Assembly: GCF_001021555.1 (NCBI RefSeq)
Contig: NZ_LDCP01000003.1
Coordinates: 248,001-312,000, forward strand
Length of the DNA: 64,000 nucleotides
Reading direction: 5' to 3'
Origin: Aurantiacibacter marinus
GTDB lineage: Bacteria; Pseudomonadota; Alphaproteobacteria; Sphingomonadales; Sphingomonadaceae
Each line of letters opens with the position of its first letter. The stretch's first letter is position 1. Below the pieces are notes generated by a model. The model worked only from the letters and a program-made list of their open reading frames with translations. It was not told the origin of the DNA and did no database searches. Below are positions 25,277 to 34,322 of the stretch, piece after piece. A program made the translations under genes and the position numbers.

Positions 25277-26194
25277 ATGAAGAATAGTCTCTGGGCGGTG
25301 CTTCCTTCTCACATATTTCTCGTGCTCGCTTTATCCAATCCAGTCTCCGCGCAGGAAGACGCGCTTGTCTTGCCTGCTGCCAGCCCTTGGAATGTGGATA
25401 TGGCAGCAGAGAGCTGCGGCCTGCGCCGTATTTTCGGCACCGAAGAGCAAAGCGTGTTTCTTGAGATGCGCCAGTTTGCTCCAGGCGGCTACGTCCGCTT
25501 CACGGTTTATAGCAATGAGCTGCGGAGCGGCAGCGAGGAAATGCGCTACACGCTCCACCCGGACACGGATGTCCTGTATTCGACGTCCCCCTACACTTTG
25601 ACAACAGCCGATGGCGGGCAGGGTGCATCCTTCGGAGGGAGTATTTACCAGACCGAAGCAAACACTTCGGGAGAGGGTAATTACGATGGCTTCGGCAGTG
25701 ATGATTCCCCGGCACCTCTCACCCCAGAAGAAATGTCCGATCGCGAGGCGCTAATCAATGCGATCAGTATCACAGGTGCATTTGAGCAGCCCGTTAGCCT
25801 GCAAAGCGGCTCGCTTGGTGCACCTATGCAGGTGATGAGGGGGTGTCTGGACGATCTCGTGGCGTCTTGGGGAATCGATTTGGAAGCTCATCGCACTCTG
25901 TCCCGTCCGGTACAGCCGCGCGGCTATCGGCGATGGGTCCAGCGAATTGTGGAAGATTATCCTTCCGCAGCGCTGCAGCGCAGTGAGCAGGCTGCTTTGC
26001 AAGTCCGACTTATAGTGAACCTAGAGGGCAGGGTTGAAGAATGCGTCGCCCAGTCAGAGGTTGGCGATCCTGTGTTTGTAGAAACAGCATGCCGTAGCTT
26101 GACGCGTAACGCCCGGTTCGATCCGGCGCTTGATGCCGAAGGAAACCCAATCAAAAGTTATTGGACCACCAGCATTCTTTACGCTCTTAACTGA
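25277..26194 (+). CDS. Exported protein with a TonB C-terminal domain
   Basis: A 305-residue protein with a signal peptide (about residues 1-25, SHIFLVLALSNPVSAQED). The middle is a poorly recognised region with acidic and Gly-rich parts (TSGEGNYDGFGSDDSPAP). The last 90 residues resemble a TonB C-terminal domain: RIVEDYPSAALQRSEQAALQ, VRLIVNLEGRVEECVAQSEV, CRSLTRNARFDPALDAEGNP. There is no Pro-rich TonB spacer or inner-membrane anchor apart from the signal peptide, so it is unlikely to be a classical energy transducer. Two cysteines (C47-like and C183-like) could form disulfides in the periplasm. Function unknown. Confidence 0.75.
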   Translation: MKNSLWAVLPSHIFLVLALSNPVSAQEDALVLPAASPWNVDMAAESCGLRRIFGTEEQSVFLEMRQFAPGGYVRFTVYSNELRSGSEEMRYTLHPDTDVLYSTSPYTLTTADGGQGASFGGSIYQTEANTSGEGNYDGFGSDDSPAPLTPEEMSDREALINAISITGAFEQPVSLQSGSLGAPMQVMRGCLDDLVASWGIDLEAHRTLSRPVQPRGYRRWVQRIVEDYPSAALQRSEQAALQVRLIVNLEGRVEECVAQSEVGDPVFVETACRSLTRNARFDPALDAEGNPIKSYWTTSILYALN

Positions 26195-26400
26195 TCCGTC
26201 CGTGAAGACTGGCAAGGCTGAAGGAAGGCTCAAGGACATTTCCTTGCACAAGGTCTCGTCAGGTCGATCATCTGACAGGCAGGTGCTCCCAATCCACACC
26301 TAACCGTTCGCACCCGTTGCAGCTTTGCGGGTGCGCCCCCATATTCCCGTTAAAGCCATAGCGGCCCTGTTTGGAGCGCCGCACAGCAACGGAAATTGAT

Positions 26401-28791
26401 ATGAACGCCTACCCCCTTCTCCCCCTTCGCGACATTGTCGTCTTTCCCGGCATGGTCGTCCCGCTGTTTGTCGGGCGCGACAAGTCGGTTGCGGCGCTGG
26501 AGGCCGCGATGGAGGCGGATCGCGATATCTTCCTCGTCGCGCAGACTGATCCGGCAACGGACGATCCTGAGCGCGAGGATCTTTACGACATCGGCACGAT
26601 TGCCCAGGTGCAGCAAATGCTGAAATTGCCCGATGGCACCGTGCGCGTGCTGGTTGAGGGGAAGTCGCGTGCGAAGATGAGCGAAATGCGGCTTGATGGT
26701 GATTTCTATCTCGCCCAGACCGCCGCGCTTGTTGAAACGACCGCCAGCGGCACGGAAGTTGCCGCCATGATGCGCAGCGCGCTTGACCAGTTTGCGGATT
26801 ATGCGCGCACGAACAAGAAGCTGCCAGAGGATATCGAAAGCGAACTGGCCGATATCGAGGATGCAGGCCAGCTGGCCGATGCAATCGCCGCCAGCTTGAC
26901 CGCAAAGGTCGATTCAAAGCAGCTTTTGCTTGCTGAAACTGATGCAATGAAGCGGTTGGAAATGGTATTTTCCGCTATGGAGAGCGAGCTTTCCGTGCAG
27001 CAGGTCGAACGCAAGATCCGCGGCCGCGTGAAGCGGCAGATGGAAAAGACCCAGCGCGAATATTACCTCAACGAACAGATGAAGGCGATCCAGAGCGAGC
27101 TGGGCGGCGAAGATGGCGATGTTGACGAGCTGGTGGAACTGGCCAAGCAGATCGCCGAAACCAAGCTGTCCAAGGAAGCCAGGGCCAAGGCTGAAAGCGA
27201 GCTGAAAAAACTGAAGGGCATGCAGCCCATGAGCGCCGAGGCGACAGTTGTGCGCAATTATCTTGATGTGCTGCTGGGCCTGCCGTGGGGCAAGAAAAGC
27301 AAGATCAAGAAAGATATCGCTAAGGCGCAGGAAGTGCTCGACGCGGATCATTATGCGCTCGAGAAGGTCAAGGACCGGATCATCGAATATCTTGCCGTGC
27401 AGGCGCGCACGAACAAGCTGAAGGGGCCGATCCTGTGCCTCGTCGGTCCTCCAGGTGTCGGCAAGACCAGCCTTGGCAAATCTATCGCCCGCGCCACCGG
27501 CCGGGAATTTATTCGCCAGAGCCTTGGCGGCGTGCGGGATGAGGCCGAAATTCGCGGCCACCGCCGTACCTACATTGGCTCTCTGCCGGGCAAGATCGTG
27601 TCCAATCTGAAGAAGGCAGGCACCAGCAATCCGTTGTTCCTGCTCGATGAGATCGACAAGCTTGGTCAGGATTTCCGCGGTGATCCGGCGTCGGCGCTGC
27701 TCGAAGTGCTGGACCCGGAACAGAACAGCAAGTTCCAGGACCATTATCTGGAGCTGGATATCGATCTGTCGGACATCATGTTCGTCACCACAGCCAACAG
27801 CCTGAACCTGCCTCAGCCGCTGCTGGACCGGATGGAGATCATCCGTCTGGAAGGCTATACCGAGGACGAAAAGGTCGAGATCGCCAAGCGTCACTTGATC
27901 TCCAAGGTTGTGAGCGACCACGGCCTGAAGGACGGTGAGTTCGAGCTGACCGAAGATGGCCTGCGCGATCTTATCCGGTACTACACGCGTGAGGCCGGCG
28001 TGCGGACGCTGGAACGTGAGATTGCCAATCTTGCGCGCAAATCCTTGCGCCAAATTCTCGAAAAGAAAACCGCGAGCGTCACCATCACTCCCGATAACCT
28101 TGGTGACTTTGCCGGGGTGCGCAAGTTCAAGCACGGCATGTCCGAAGAAGAGCCGCAGGTCGGCGCAGTCACCGGCCTCGCATGGACATCTGTTGGCGGC
28201 GAATTGCTCACCATTGAAAGCGTGACGACACCGGGCAAGGGTGAAGTGAAAACCACAGGCAAGCTGGGCGAAGTGATGAACGAATCTATCGCCGCTGCCT
28301 TCAGCTTCGTGAAGGCGCGTGCTCCTGCCTACGGTATCAAGCCGAGCATCTTCCAGCGCAAGAATGTCCACATCCACTTGCCCGAAGGCGCTGTGCCCAA
28401 GGACGGACCGAGTGCGGGCATCGGCATGGTTACGTCGATCGTGTCCACCCTGACAGGAATTGCCGTGCGTCCCGACGTGGCGATGACAGGCGAAGTCACA
28501 TTGCGTGGCCGCGTGCTGCCTATCGGCGGCCTGAAAGAAAAACTGCTCGCGGCTCTGCGTGGTGGCATCAAGACGGTGCTGATTCCGGAGGAGAACGAGA
28601 AGGATCTCGCGGAAATTCCTGACAATGTGAAGGAAGGGCTGACGATCATTCCTGTCAGCCATGTCGATCAGGTGCTGGAAAAGGCGCTTACCGCCATACC
28701 TGCCCCTATCGAATGGACCGAAGCGGATGATCTCGCCAGCCAGCCGCACAATCAGGCGTCAGGCGCTTCGGCTGCTACGACTGCACATTGA
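26401..28791 (+). CDS. lon: ATP-dependent protease La (Lon)
   Basis: A 796-residue cytoplasmic protease of normal length. The N-terminal domain starts MNAYPLLPLRDIVVFPGMVV. The AAA+ module has Walker A GPPGVGKTSLGKS near residue 355 and Walker B FLLDEIDKLGQDFRGDPASA. The proteolytic domain has PKDGPSAGIGMV with catalytic serine and GLKEKLLAALRGG with catalytic lysine. Lon degrades misfolded and regulatory proteins. I start at ATG 26401, preceded by GGAAATTG; a start at 26371 would add ten unusual residues. The gene is followed 236 bp later by hupB, a common pairing. Confidence 0.97.
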   Translation: MNAYPLLPLRDIVVFPGMVVPLFVGRDKSVAALEAAMEADRDIFLVAQTDPATDDPEREDLYDIGTIAQVQQMLKLPDGTVRVLVEGKSRAKMSEMRLDGDFYLAQTAALVETTASGTEVAAMMRSALDQFADYARTNKKLPEDIESELADIEDAGQLADAIAASLTAKVDSKQLLLAETDAMKRLEMVFSAMESELSVQQVERKIRGRVKRQMEKTQREYYLNEQMKAIQSELGGEDGDVDELVELAKQIAETKLSKEARAKAESELKKLKGMQPMSAEATVVRNYLDVLLGLPWGKKSKIKKDIAKAQEVLDADHYALEKVKDRIIEYLAVQARTNKLKGPILCLVGPPGVGKTSLGKSIARATGREFIRQSLGGVRDEAEIRGHRRTYIGSLPGKIVSNLKKAGTSNPLFLLDEIDKLGQDFRGDPASALLEVLDPEQNSKFQDHYLELDIDLSDIMFVTTANSLNLPQPLLDRMEIIRLEGYTEDEKVEIAKRHLISKVVSDHGLKDGEFELTEDGLRDLIRYYTREAGVRTLEREIANLARKSLRQILEKKTASVTITPDNLGDFAGVRKFKHGMSEEEPQVGAVTGLAWTSVGGELLTIESVTTPGKGEVKTTGKLGEVMNESIAAAFSFVKARAPAYGIKPSIFQRKNVHIHLPEGAVPKDGPSAGIGMVTSIVSTLTGIAVRPDVAMTGEVTLRGRVLPIGGLKEKLLAALRGGIKTVLIPEENEKDLAEIPDNVKEGLTIIPVSHVDQVLEKALTAIPAPIEWTEADDLASQPHNQASGASAATTAH

Positions 28792-28933
28792 ATCGGGTTG
28801 CCGGACTTGGCGAGTGATTCGCCGTCCAGCAGCGATCTTTCGGAAATTCCCCCGTCAGGGGCTGCAACTGGTATGACGGACGCATGTTTTTGGCGCTTCA
28901 ACGGAAAAAACGTCGTGCTGTGCGGGAATGCCT

Positions 28934-28962
28934 TTGACAGCGCCGGGAAAACTCGCTCAATT
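28934..28962 (+). promoter_or_regulatory. Candidate hupB promoter
   Basis: TTGACA at 28934-28939 matches a sigma-70 -35 box, and 17 bp later TCAATT (28957-28962) could be a poor -10 box, giving a start site about 60 bp before hupB. Alphaproteobacterial -10 boxes are often weak, but the match is not strong, so this is a tentative call. Confidence 0.35.
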
Positions 28963-29027
28963 CCCACCAATCGCGCTGTGATTCAAATTCGCGGCCAATC
29001 ACTTCACGTGAGGGGGTCTTCCTTAAT

Positions 29028-29300
29028 ATGAATAAGAACGAACTGATCGGAGCGGTCGCCGACTCAAGCGGCCTTTCGCGCAACGACGCGACAAAAGCTG
29101 TGGAAGCTGTGTTCGAAACAATTACCGGCACGCTTTCGAAGGGCGATGAAGTGCGCCTGGTCGGTTTCGGCACATTCTCCTGCGCCAAGCGCAAGGCTTC
29201 TACTGGCCGCAATCCGCGTACCGGTGAGCCGATGGCTATCAAGGCTTCGACCCAGCCAAAGTTCAAGGCGGGCAAAGGCCTGAAGGACGCAGTCAACTAA
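29028..29300 (+). CDS. hupB: HU family DNA-binding protein
   Basis: A 90-residue nucleoid protein. It starts MNKNELIGAVADSSGLSRND, has VGFGTFSCAKRKASTGRNPR with the DNA-bending beta arm, and PMAIKASTQPKFKAGKGLKD at the C-terminus. HU dimers bend DNA and compact the nucleoid. A GAGGGGGTC region before ATG 29028 serves as ribosome binding site. It sits in the common lon-hupB order and ends at a clear terminator (29354-29384). Confidence 0.97.
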   Translation: MNKNELIGAVADSSGLSRNDATKAVEAVFETITGTLSKGDEVRLVGFGTFSCAKRKASTGRNPRTGEPMAIKASTQPKFKAGKGLKDAVN

Positions 29301-29353
29301 TTCACTTGCGTACGGGGGGATGTCCGGCGGCTGGATCGCCCTCGGACATAGAG

Positions 29354-29384
29354 AAGGGCCGTTCCACTGGAGCGGCCCTTTCTT
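29354..29384 (+). terminator. Intrinsic terminator after hupB
   Basis: GGGCCGTTCCA (29356-29366) pairs with TGGAGCGGCCC (29368-29378), extended by AA-TT, and is followed by TTTCTT. The stem has one G-U pair. It ends hupB transcription and stands just before the 3' end of the convergent rlmB gene, which it may also serve because AGAA lies on the other side. Confidence 0.85.
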
Positions 29385-29393
29385 GTTGCAGCG

Positions 29394-30182
29394 TTACGCC
29401 CGTGTCGCGATGGCGTAGAGCGCGATCGCACCGGCGTTGGAGACGTTCAGGCTTTCCATTTCCGAACTGATCGGCAGTTTCGCAAGGGCATCGCAGTGCT
29501 GCGCGACATTGTGGCGCATGCCTTCGCCTTCGGCGCCGAGCACCAGCGCCACCGGTCCGGCAGGCAGGGCCTCTGCAAAGGTTGCATCTGCTTCTCCGGC
29601 AAGTCCGATTCGCCAATATCCAGCCTCCGCCATTTCCTCCAGCGCGCGCGCCAGATTGACCACGCGGACCCACGGCACGATTTCCAATGCGCCAGAGGCA
29701 GATTTTGCAATCACACCGCTTTCGGGCGGGGCATGGCGATCCTGCGTTACAATCGCCGCAGCATTGAATGCAGCGGCAGAGCGCAGCAGGGCACCAACAT
29801 TGTGGGGATCGGTCACCTGATCCAGTACGACGATCGGGCGCGTTGCTTCGGCGTCCAGCACATCGGCCAGGTGCAAATCAGGCAGGGCCTCACATTCCAG
29901 TACCAGGCCCTGATGCGGTGCATCCTTTGCCACAAGCCGGGCAAGGTCTGCCACTTCAGCGCGTTCCAACGGGAAACCTGGTGGCAATTCACCTGAAAGC
30001 GAATCGATTCCATCCAAAGTTGCCCACAATTTGCGGTGCTGACGGCGCGGATTCATCAGCGCAGCTTCCACCGCGTGACGGCCCCACAGGCGTACAGTTC
30101 CCTTGGTTGCACGGCCTGAACCGCGTCCGCCCTGCATACGTCCGGCGCGTCCGCGCAGGTTCTTTTTGCCAACCTTGGCCAT
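29394..30182 (-). CDS. rlmB: 23S rRNA (guanosine-2'-O-)-methyltransferase RlmB
   Basis: A 262-residue SpoU/TrmH-family methyltransferase. A basic N-terminal tail (KVGKKNLRGRAGRMQGGRGS) is followed by the substrate-binding part with LWGRHAVEAALMNPRRQHRK, and the SPOUT domain with VLDQVTDPHNVGALLRSAAA, VLGAEGEGMRHNV and SLNVSNAGAIALYAI, which bind SAM. The enzyme would methylate G2251 of 23S rRNA. ATG 30182 is chosen; upstream in-frame codons run into unrelated sequence. It converges on hupB and is divergent from tRNA-Tyr. Confidence 0.92.
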   Translation of the reverse strand: MAKVGKKNLRGRAGRMQGGRGSGRATKGTVRLWGRHAVEAALMNPRRQHRKLWATLDGIDSLSGELPPGFPLERAEVADLARLVAKDAPHQGLVLECEALPDLHLADVLDAEATRPIVVLDQVTDPHNVGALLRSAAAFNAAAIVTQDRHAPPESGVIAKSASGALEIVPWVRVVNLARALEEMAEAGYWRIGLAGEADATFAEALPAGPVALVLGAEGEGMRHNVAQHCDALAKLPISSEMESLNVSNAGAIALYAIATRA

Positions 30183-30330
30183 AGTTTGTGCCTTTCTCTG
30201 GCGCGCTACTGCCAGCAGCCCCATTGACAGGCAAGCAGTGCTTCGCCAAAGCGGCGCCTCTCGGCTGGAAGGTGGCTTTTTTAGACACCTCGTATCGTGG
30301 GCCCAAAAGCCCACATTGCGGCACCGGTGT

Positions 30331-30416
30331 GGACAGGTGGCCGAGTGGTTAAAGGCAGCAGACTGTAAATCTGCCCGCGCAAGCGTACGCTGGTTCGAAT
30401 CCAGCCCTGTCCACCA
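30331..30416 (+). tRNA. tRNA-Tyr (anticodon GTA)
   Basis: An 86-nt type II tRNA with a long variable arm. Acceptor arms GGACAGG and CCTGTCC pair, with discriminator A and encoded CCA (30414-30416). The anticodon loop CTGTAAA gives GTA, and the T-arm reads GGTTCGAATCC. The variable arm contains CGCGCAAGCGTACG. It decodes UAU and UAC. Confidence 0.97.
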
Positions 30417-30734
30417 CCGCCGTTGCTCGCATCATTCCCCGAGATGCCCTGAAAATCCCAGGGAGCGAACGGTATTATCGCTGCCGCCATCGGCACGGTC
30501 CTCACGTGATAAGGCAGGACATCCCCGAAACCGCTCGCCAGCTTCGCAATCGGAAGATCGCGGTGCTCAGATACTGGCGCAAGGGAATGCCTCATATCGC
30601 TTTCTACTGGCATTTGGCCTTGGCCCTCCGGCGTAAGGGCGCCGGGATGGCGTTCCCGGGCGCGCCAGGGCAGGCGTTGGAGGGTTGACGCGTTCAATCT
30701 GGCAGAAACCTCGTGCCGCATTGAATACGAGTCG
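30417..30734. other. Gene-free stretch after tRNA-Tyr
   Basis: No convincing coding frame was found in this 318-bp stretch; the long minus frame here includes the reverse of the tRNA and shows the false peptide typical of that. A stable hairpin occurs at 30639-30663 (GCGCCGGGA against TCCCGGGCGC, one bulge, 6-nt loop) without a T-run. A frame at 30506-30688 on the plus strand (61 codons, NRKIAVLRYWRKG) has no ribosome binding site that I can support. Confidence 0.5.
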
Positions 30735-31307
30735 TCAGGGACAGAGTTTTGCCAGATCTTCTGCCGTATCGACGTCACCCAAGGATGCATGATAGCGGGG
30801 TTCAATTACAGTGACATTCGCAAGGGCCAGGGTTTTGGCCCCGGCCTCTCCTGCAAGGCTGCGTAGCTCGCTAAAGACACTCGCCGGGAAAGCGGCAGGG
30901 CTACCCGTTTTTGCGTCGCCGTAACTGGTGAATATCGTTCCGCTTCCAAGCGCGAGCCTGGCGAGGTGTGAGGGTTCTACAAGCGGCATATCCGCAAGCG
31001 CCAGCACAAGGCGCGAACACGTTCGTGCTGCTTTGACCCCGGCAGCGATGGAGGTGCCCATGCCTTGGTGCGCGTCGGGATTGATGACTTCCTGCCATCC
31101 GTCGCGCAATTGCGCCGGAGAATGAGCCGCGCGTACGATATATCTCCTGGTAAAGCCTGCGTCTTCGGCTGCTTTGGCGGCCCAGATCCACAGCGGTTGA
31201 TCGCCATAGACCTCCTGCAATTTATCACGGCCAAAACGTCTTCCCCGGCCGGCCGCGAGTAGGATGATACCGGTATTTGAATCAATTTCTGGCACGCATA
31301 CGCTCAT
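30735..31307 (-). CDS. MocA/MobA-like nucleotidyltransferase for molybdenum cofactor
   Basis: A 190-residue GT-A-like nucleotidyltransferase. The motif LLAAGRGRRFGRDKLQEVYG near residue 17 is the NTP- and pterin-binding loop, and LALADMPLVEPSHLARLAL near residue 102 carries the metal-binding aspartate; the last part has GDVDTAEDLAKL. MocA-like enzymes attach CMP to molybdopterin to make the cofactor used by the xanthine oxidase family. Its start lies inside the xdhC-like gene by 26 bp, so it is the last gene of a molybdenum hydroxylase operon and very probably supplies the cofactor to the enzyme encoded upstream. Confidence 0.87.
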   Translation of the reverse strand: MSVCVPEIDSNTGIILLAAGRGRRFGRDKLQEVYGDQPLWIWAAKAAEDAGFTRRYIVRAAHSPAQLRDGWQEVINPDAHQGMGTSIAAGVKAARTCSRLVLALADMPLVEPSHLARLALGSGTIFTSYGDAKTGSPAAFPASVFSELRSLAGEAGAKTLALANVTVIEPRYHASLGDVDTAEDLAKLCP

Positions 31308-32136
31308 ATTCGCCTACAATTTCAGCCAGCGCCGAAAGTGCCAGCGCCGAAGGCGTCTTACAGCCGGGGATCAGTCCGACGGGGCTTCGAACTCGCGCAA
31401 TATCCGTCTCGGAAATACCGCTTGAAGTGAGCGACGCGAAGCGGGCGATGCGCGCGTTTTCGCCTCCCTGCGCCCCTACGTAAAATGCGTCACTTTTCAG
31501 GGCATCTTCAAGTATGGCTCGCTCCCACTCGTGATCGTGAAACAGGAGTAACACAGCTGTCCATTGGTCAAGCACGCCCGTTTTCGGGCACTCGCTCAAT
31601 GACATTGTATCTGTGGAATGGATTTCGATGCTTGCGCCAGCGGCTTCACCCAGCCTTTCGAAAGCTTCCAGCTCCGGCCCTTCGCCCAGCGCAGCTATTT
31701 TCAATTGCGGAAGATATTTTCGTTCAGCAAGAAGCGATGGCGCGGGCAGCACGAGCGATACGGGACGGCGATCCTCCAGTGAATTGAAAACCTGCCGGCA
31801 AGCTTCACGATCCGGCTGCGGGTCGAGAAGAATGTCCAGGCCGCCGCCGCACGGAAGGCGGAAATCGATATTTGTTGAACCCTGTCCGTAACGAACCACT
31901 TTCGGCGCCGCAGCTTCGCGGATGTCGGAAGCTAACTGTGCTTCCAGGCAGCCGTCCGCAAGGCTTCCGACCACCGAGCCATCCGGCAATATGGCAAGCT
32001 GTGCGCCCAGGCGCCGTGAGAAACTGCCATCGATACCAACGATCGTGCAAAGTCCCACGCCAGCGTCACACGCGGCATACAGGGCCGCGTGATCTTCATC
32101 CCCGCAAATTCGGAACAGGCCTTCGACCAGTGTCAT
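31282..32136 (-). CDS. XdhC/CoxF-family molybdenum hydroxylase maturation factor
   Basis: A 284-residue XdhC-family protein. The N-terminal XdhC/CoxI domain contains CTIVGIDGSFSRRLGAQLAI and GSVVGSLADGCLEAQLASDI with the conserved cysteine; the Rossmann-like C-terminal domain has LLLFHDHEWERAILEDALKS, FYVGAQGGENARIARFASL and a final RVRSPVGLIPGCKTPSALAL. XdhC-type proteins bind the molybdenum cofactor, promote its sulfuration and insert it into the target enzyme. The gene overlaps paoC-like by four bases and mocA-like by 26, consistent with a single transcript. Confidence 0.9.
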   Translation of the reverse strand: MTLVEGLFRICGDEDHAALYAACDAGVGLCTIVGIDGSFSRRLGAQLAILPDGSVVGSLADGCLEAQLASDIREAAAPKVVRYGQGSTNIDFRLPCGGGLDILLDPQPDREACRQVFNSLEDRRPVSLVLPAPSLLAERKYLPQLKIAALGEGPELEAFERLGEAAGASIEIHSTDTMSLSECPKTGVLDQWTAVLLLFHDHEWERAILEDALKSDAFYVGAQGGENARIARFASLTSSGISETDIARVRSPVGLIPGCKTPSALALSALAEIVGEYERMRARN

Positions 32137-34322
32137 TCAGGCATGGCCGCCAGCACCCTGTCCGGTGTCATGGGATATTCAAACAGGCGCGCGCCGCATG
32201 CATTGTAAATCGCATTGGCAATCGCGGCTGCACCGCCGCACATGCCCAGTTCGCCAATACCTTTGGCCTGAATCGGACTTGCAGCAGGATCACGTTCGTC
32301 CACCAGTACAACCTCCAGTTCTGGTAAGTCCCGGTGAACAGGGACGTGATATTCGGCGAGGTCACAATTCACTAGGTGTCCGTCGCGAGGATCAAATTCC
32401 AGCGCCTCGGTCAAGGCAACCCCGATGCTCCAGGTAATGCCGCCCAAACATTGCGAACGTGCAGTCTTGGGGTTCAAAACGCGGCCAAAGCCGAACGCGC
32501 CAAGCATGCGGTCGATCCGGGTTTCACCAGTGAAATGATTCACGCGGACCTGTGCAAAGAAGGCTCCGAAGCCGGAAGCGGTGTAGTCGTCTTTGATGTC
32601 GCCGGGTTCGTAATGGCCTTCTTCCGAAATTTCGTCTCCGTCCAGCAATGCGGTCAAGGTTTGCCCTCCGACTACGCGGCCCTCGGCCAGTTCAAGCTCG
32701 GCTTCGGAAGTGCCGGCGCGGGTGGCCAGCTCCTCTCGTATAGCCTTGCACCCCACATAAACTGCAGAGCCGATGGAAGCGGCGCCCCAGCTTCCCCCTG
32801 AACCGGGGCCTCTGGGGTGCTGCGAATCGCCCAAATCGACCAGCACTTTGTCGATTTCGAGTCCGAGCATTTCTCCGGCGATCTGCGCCAGGATCGTGTA
32901 GGTCCCGGTTCCGATATCGGTCATGTCGGTTTCCACCAGACATGTTCCGTCGGGCTTCAAGGTGACGCGGGCTTTCGCTTCGGAGACATTATGCACCCGT
33001 GCAGCGCTAGCCATGCCGGTGCCTACCCACCATTCTCCCTCACGCTTCACGCGGGGCTCACGGTGGCCGCTATCCCAGCCAAATGCTTCAGCACCTTGTT
33101 TGAGGCACTCCGCAAGCTTGTGGGAAGAAAATGGCAGTCCCTGTTCTGGATCTTCCTCGGGAATGTTGATGAGCCGCAGCTCCACCGGGTCAATCCCGAT
33201 CTTTTCCGCAAGAACATCCATCGCTCCTTCCAGCGCTGGCATACCTACTGCCTCTCCAGGCGCACGAACCGAACCTGCTGTCATCTGGTGAATGCGGGCG
33301 ACGTTAAGTTTCAGCTCGCGGCTTTCTGCAGCATACAAGAAATGTGACGACTGCAAGACTGGCTCGGCGAAGGTTTCACCAGGCAGGTTGGACACCAGTG
33401 CTTGGTGGCCAAAACCGGTCAGCTTGCCGTCCTTGTCTGCAGCAAGGCGCAAGCGCTGGGTCGTTTCCGAGCGGCGCATGACGCATTGAAAAACCTGCTG
33501 CCGTGACATCACTACGCGGACCGGCCGTTCAAGCTCCATTGCCGCAAGCGATGCGGCCACAGTTTCTTCGCTTACGCCAAGCTTTGACCCGAACCCGCCG
33601 CCTACGAACCGCGAGACAAGCCGGAGCTTGTCTTCATCCATATCAAGCGCATCGGCAAGTTCCGTAATATTGAAGTTGAGCATCTGAAGCGACGCATGCA
33701 CGGTCAGTTTCTTGCCATCCCATTCGGCAACCGCAGCATGCGGTTCCATTGCAGCAGAAGCATGGCCCTTTGTCGTGTAAGCGATATCGACGCTATGGGC
33801 AGCATCAGACATCGCCCTTGCGAGGTCGCCCTGCCGAACGGTCTCGTCTTCATGCTCTTTGGGTTCGACTAAATCGGGCGAAACCGGTGCTGCTTCGTTC
33901 TCGCGGTATATGACCTTCAAATGCTTTGCAGCGTCGCGCGCCTGTTCGAAAGTCTCGGCCACAACCAATGCGATCGGCTGACCCCAGTAGCACACCGTTC
34001 GGGGGGATTGCTGCGGAGCTTCGTCTGCCGTGCCTTGGGCGGCCCGCGTCGTTAGCCGCGCGTCATCGATTACTGAGATAACGCCGGGCATGGACAGCAC
34101 GCTGTCCTTGTCGATCCGGGTCACCACCCCGCGCGTAATCGTGGCGGTGACAAGCACGCCTTCCGCGCAGTTTTCCGGAGAATATTCAGCGGAATAGGTG
34201 GCAGTGCCTGTCACCTTGGCCAAGCCGTCGATGCGCGATAGTGGCTTGCCGAGCACGCCCTGCCTCATATTATCGAGCCGGTTGCTGGTATCAGGCTCGT
34301 CCTGCTTGAGATGTGCGCTCAT
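32133..34322 (-). CDS. PaoC-like molybdopterin-binding subunit of an aldehyde/xanthine hydroxylase
   Basis: A 729-residue large subunit of the xanthine oxidase family with molybdenum-binding domains. The N-terminal part has KPLSRIDGLAKVTGTATYSA; the cofactor-binding stretches include ASAAMEPHAAVAEWDGKKLT, FVGGGFGSKLGVSEETVAAS and RAPGEAVGMPALEGAMD; the C-terminal KGIGELGMCGGAAAIANAIY holds the active-site glutamate. Length and order fit PaoC (YagR) of E. coli, which oxidises aromatic aldehydes. It follows the FAD subunit with a four-base overlap. The natural substrate cannot be fixed from sequence. Confidence 0.92.
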   Translation of the reverse strand: MSAHLKQDEPDTSNRLDNMRQGVLGKPLSRIDGLAKVTGTATYSAEYSPENCAEGVLVTATITRGVVTRIDKDSVLSMPGVISVIDDARLTTRAAQGTADEAPQQSPRTVCYWGQPIALVVAETFEQARDAAKHLKVIYRENEAAPVSPDLVEPKEHEDETVRQGDLARAMSDAAHSVDIAYTTKGHASAAMEPHAAVAEWDGKKLTVHASLQMLNFNITELADALDMDEDKLRLVSRFVGGGFGSKLGVSEETVAASLAAMELERPVRVVMSRQQVFQCVMRRSETTQRLRLAADKDGKLTGFGHQALVSNLPGETFAEPVLQSSHFLYAAESRELKLNVARIHQMTAGSVRAPGEAVGMPALEGAMDVLAEKIGIDPVELRLINIPEEDPEQGLPFSSHKLAECLKQGAEAFGWDSGHREPRVKREGEWWVGTGMASAARVHNVSEAKARVTLKPDGTCLVETDMTDIGTGTYTILAQIAGEMLGLEIDKVLVDLGDSQHPRGPGSGGSWGAASIGSAVYVGCKAIREELATRAGTSEAELELAEGRVVGGQTLTALLDGDEISEEGHYEPGDIKDDYTASGFGAFFAQVRVNHFTGETRIDRMLGAFGFGRVLNPKTARSQCLGGITWSIGVALTEALEFDPRDGHLVNCDLAEYHVPVHRDLPELEVVLVDERDPAASPIQAKGIGELGMCGGAAAIANAIYNACGARLFEYPMTPDRVLAAMPE

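Noticed and set aside
26914-28749. Long minus-strand frame opposite lon
   Set aside because: It mirrors the lon reading frame, has no recognisable motif and no ribosome binding site.
30281-30805. Long minus-strand frame opposite tRNA-Tyr
   Set aside because: It contains the false peptide typical of frames read through a reversed tRNA and has no ribosome binding site or family match.
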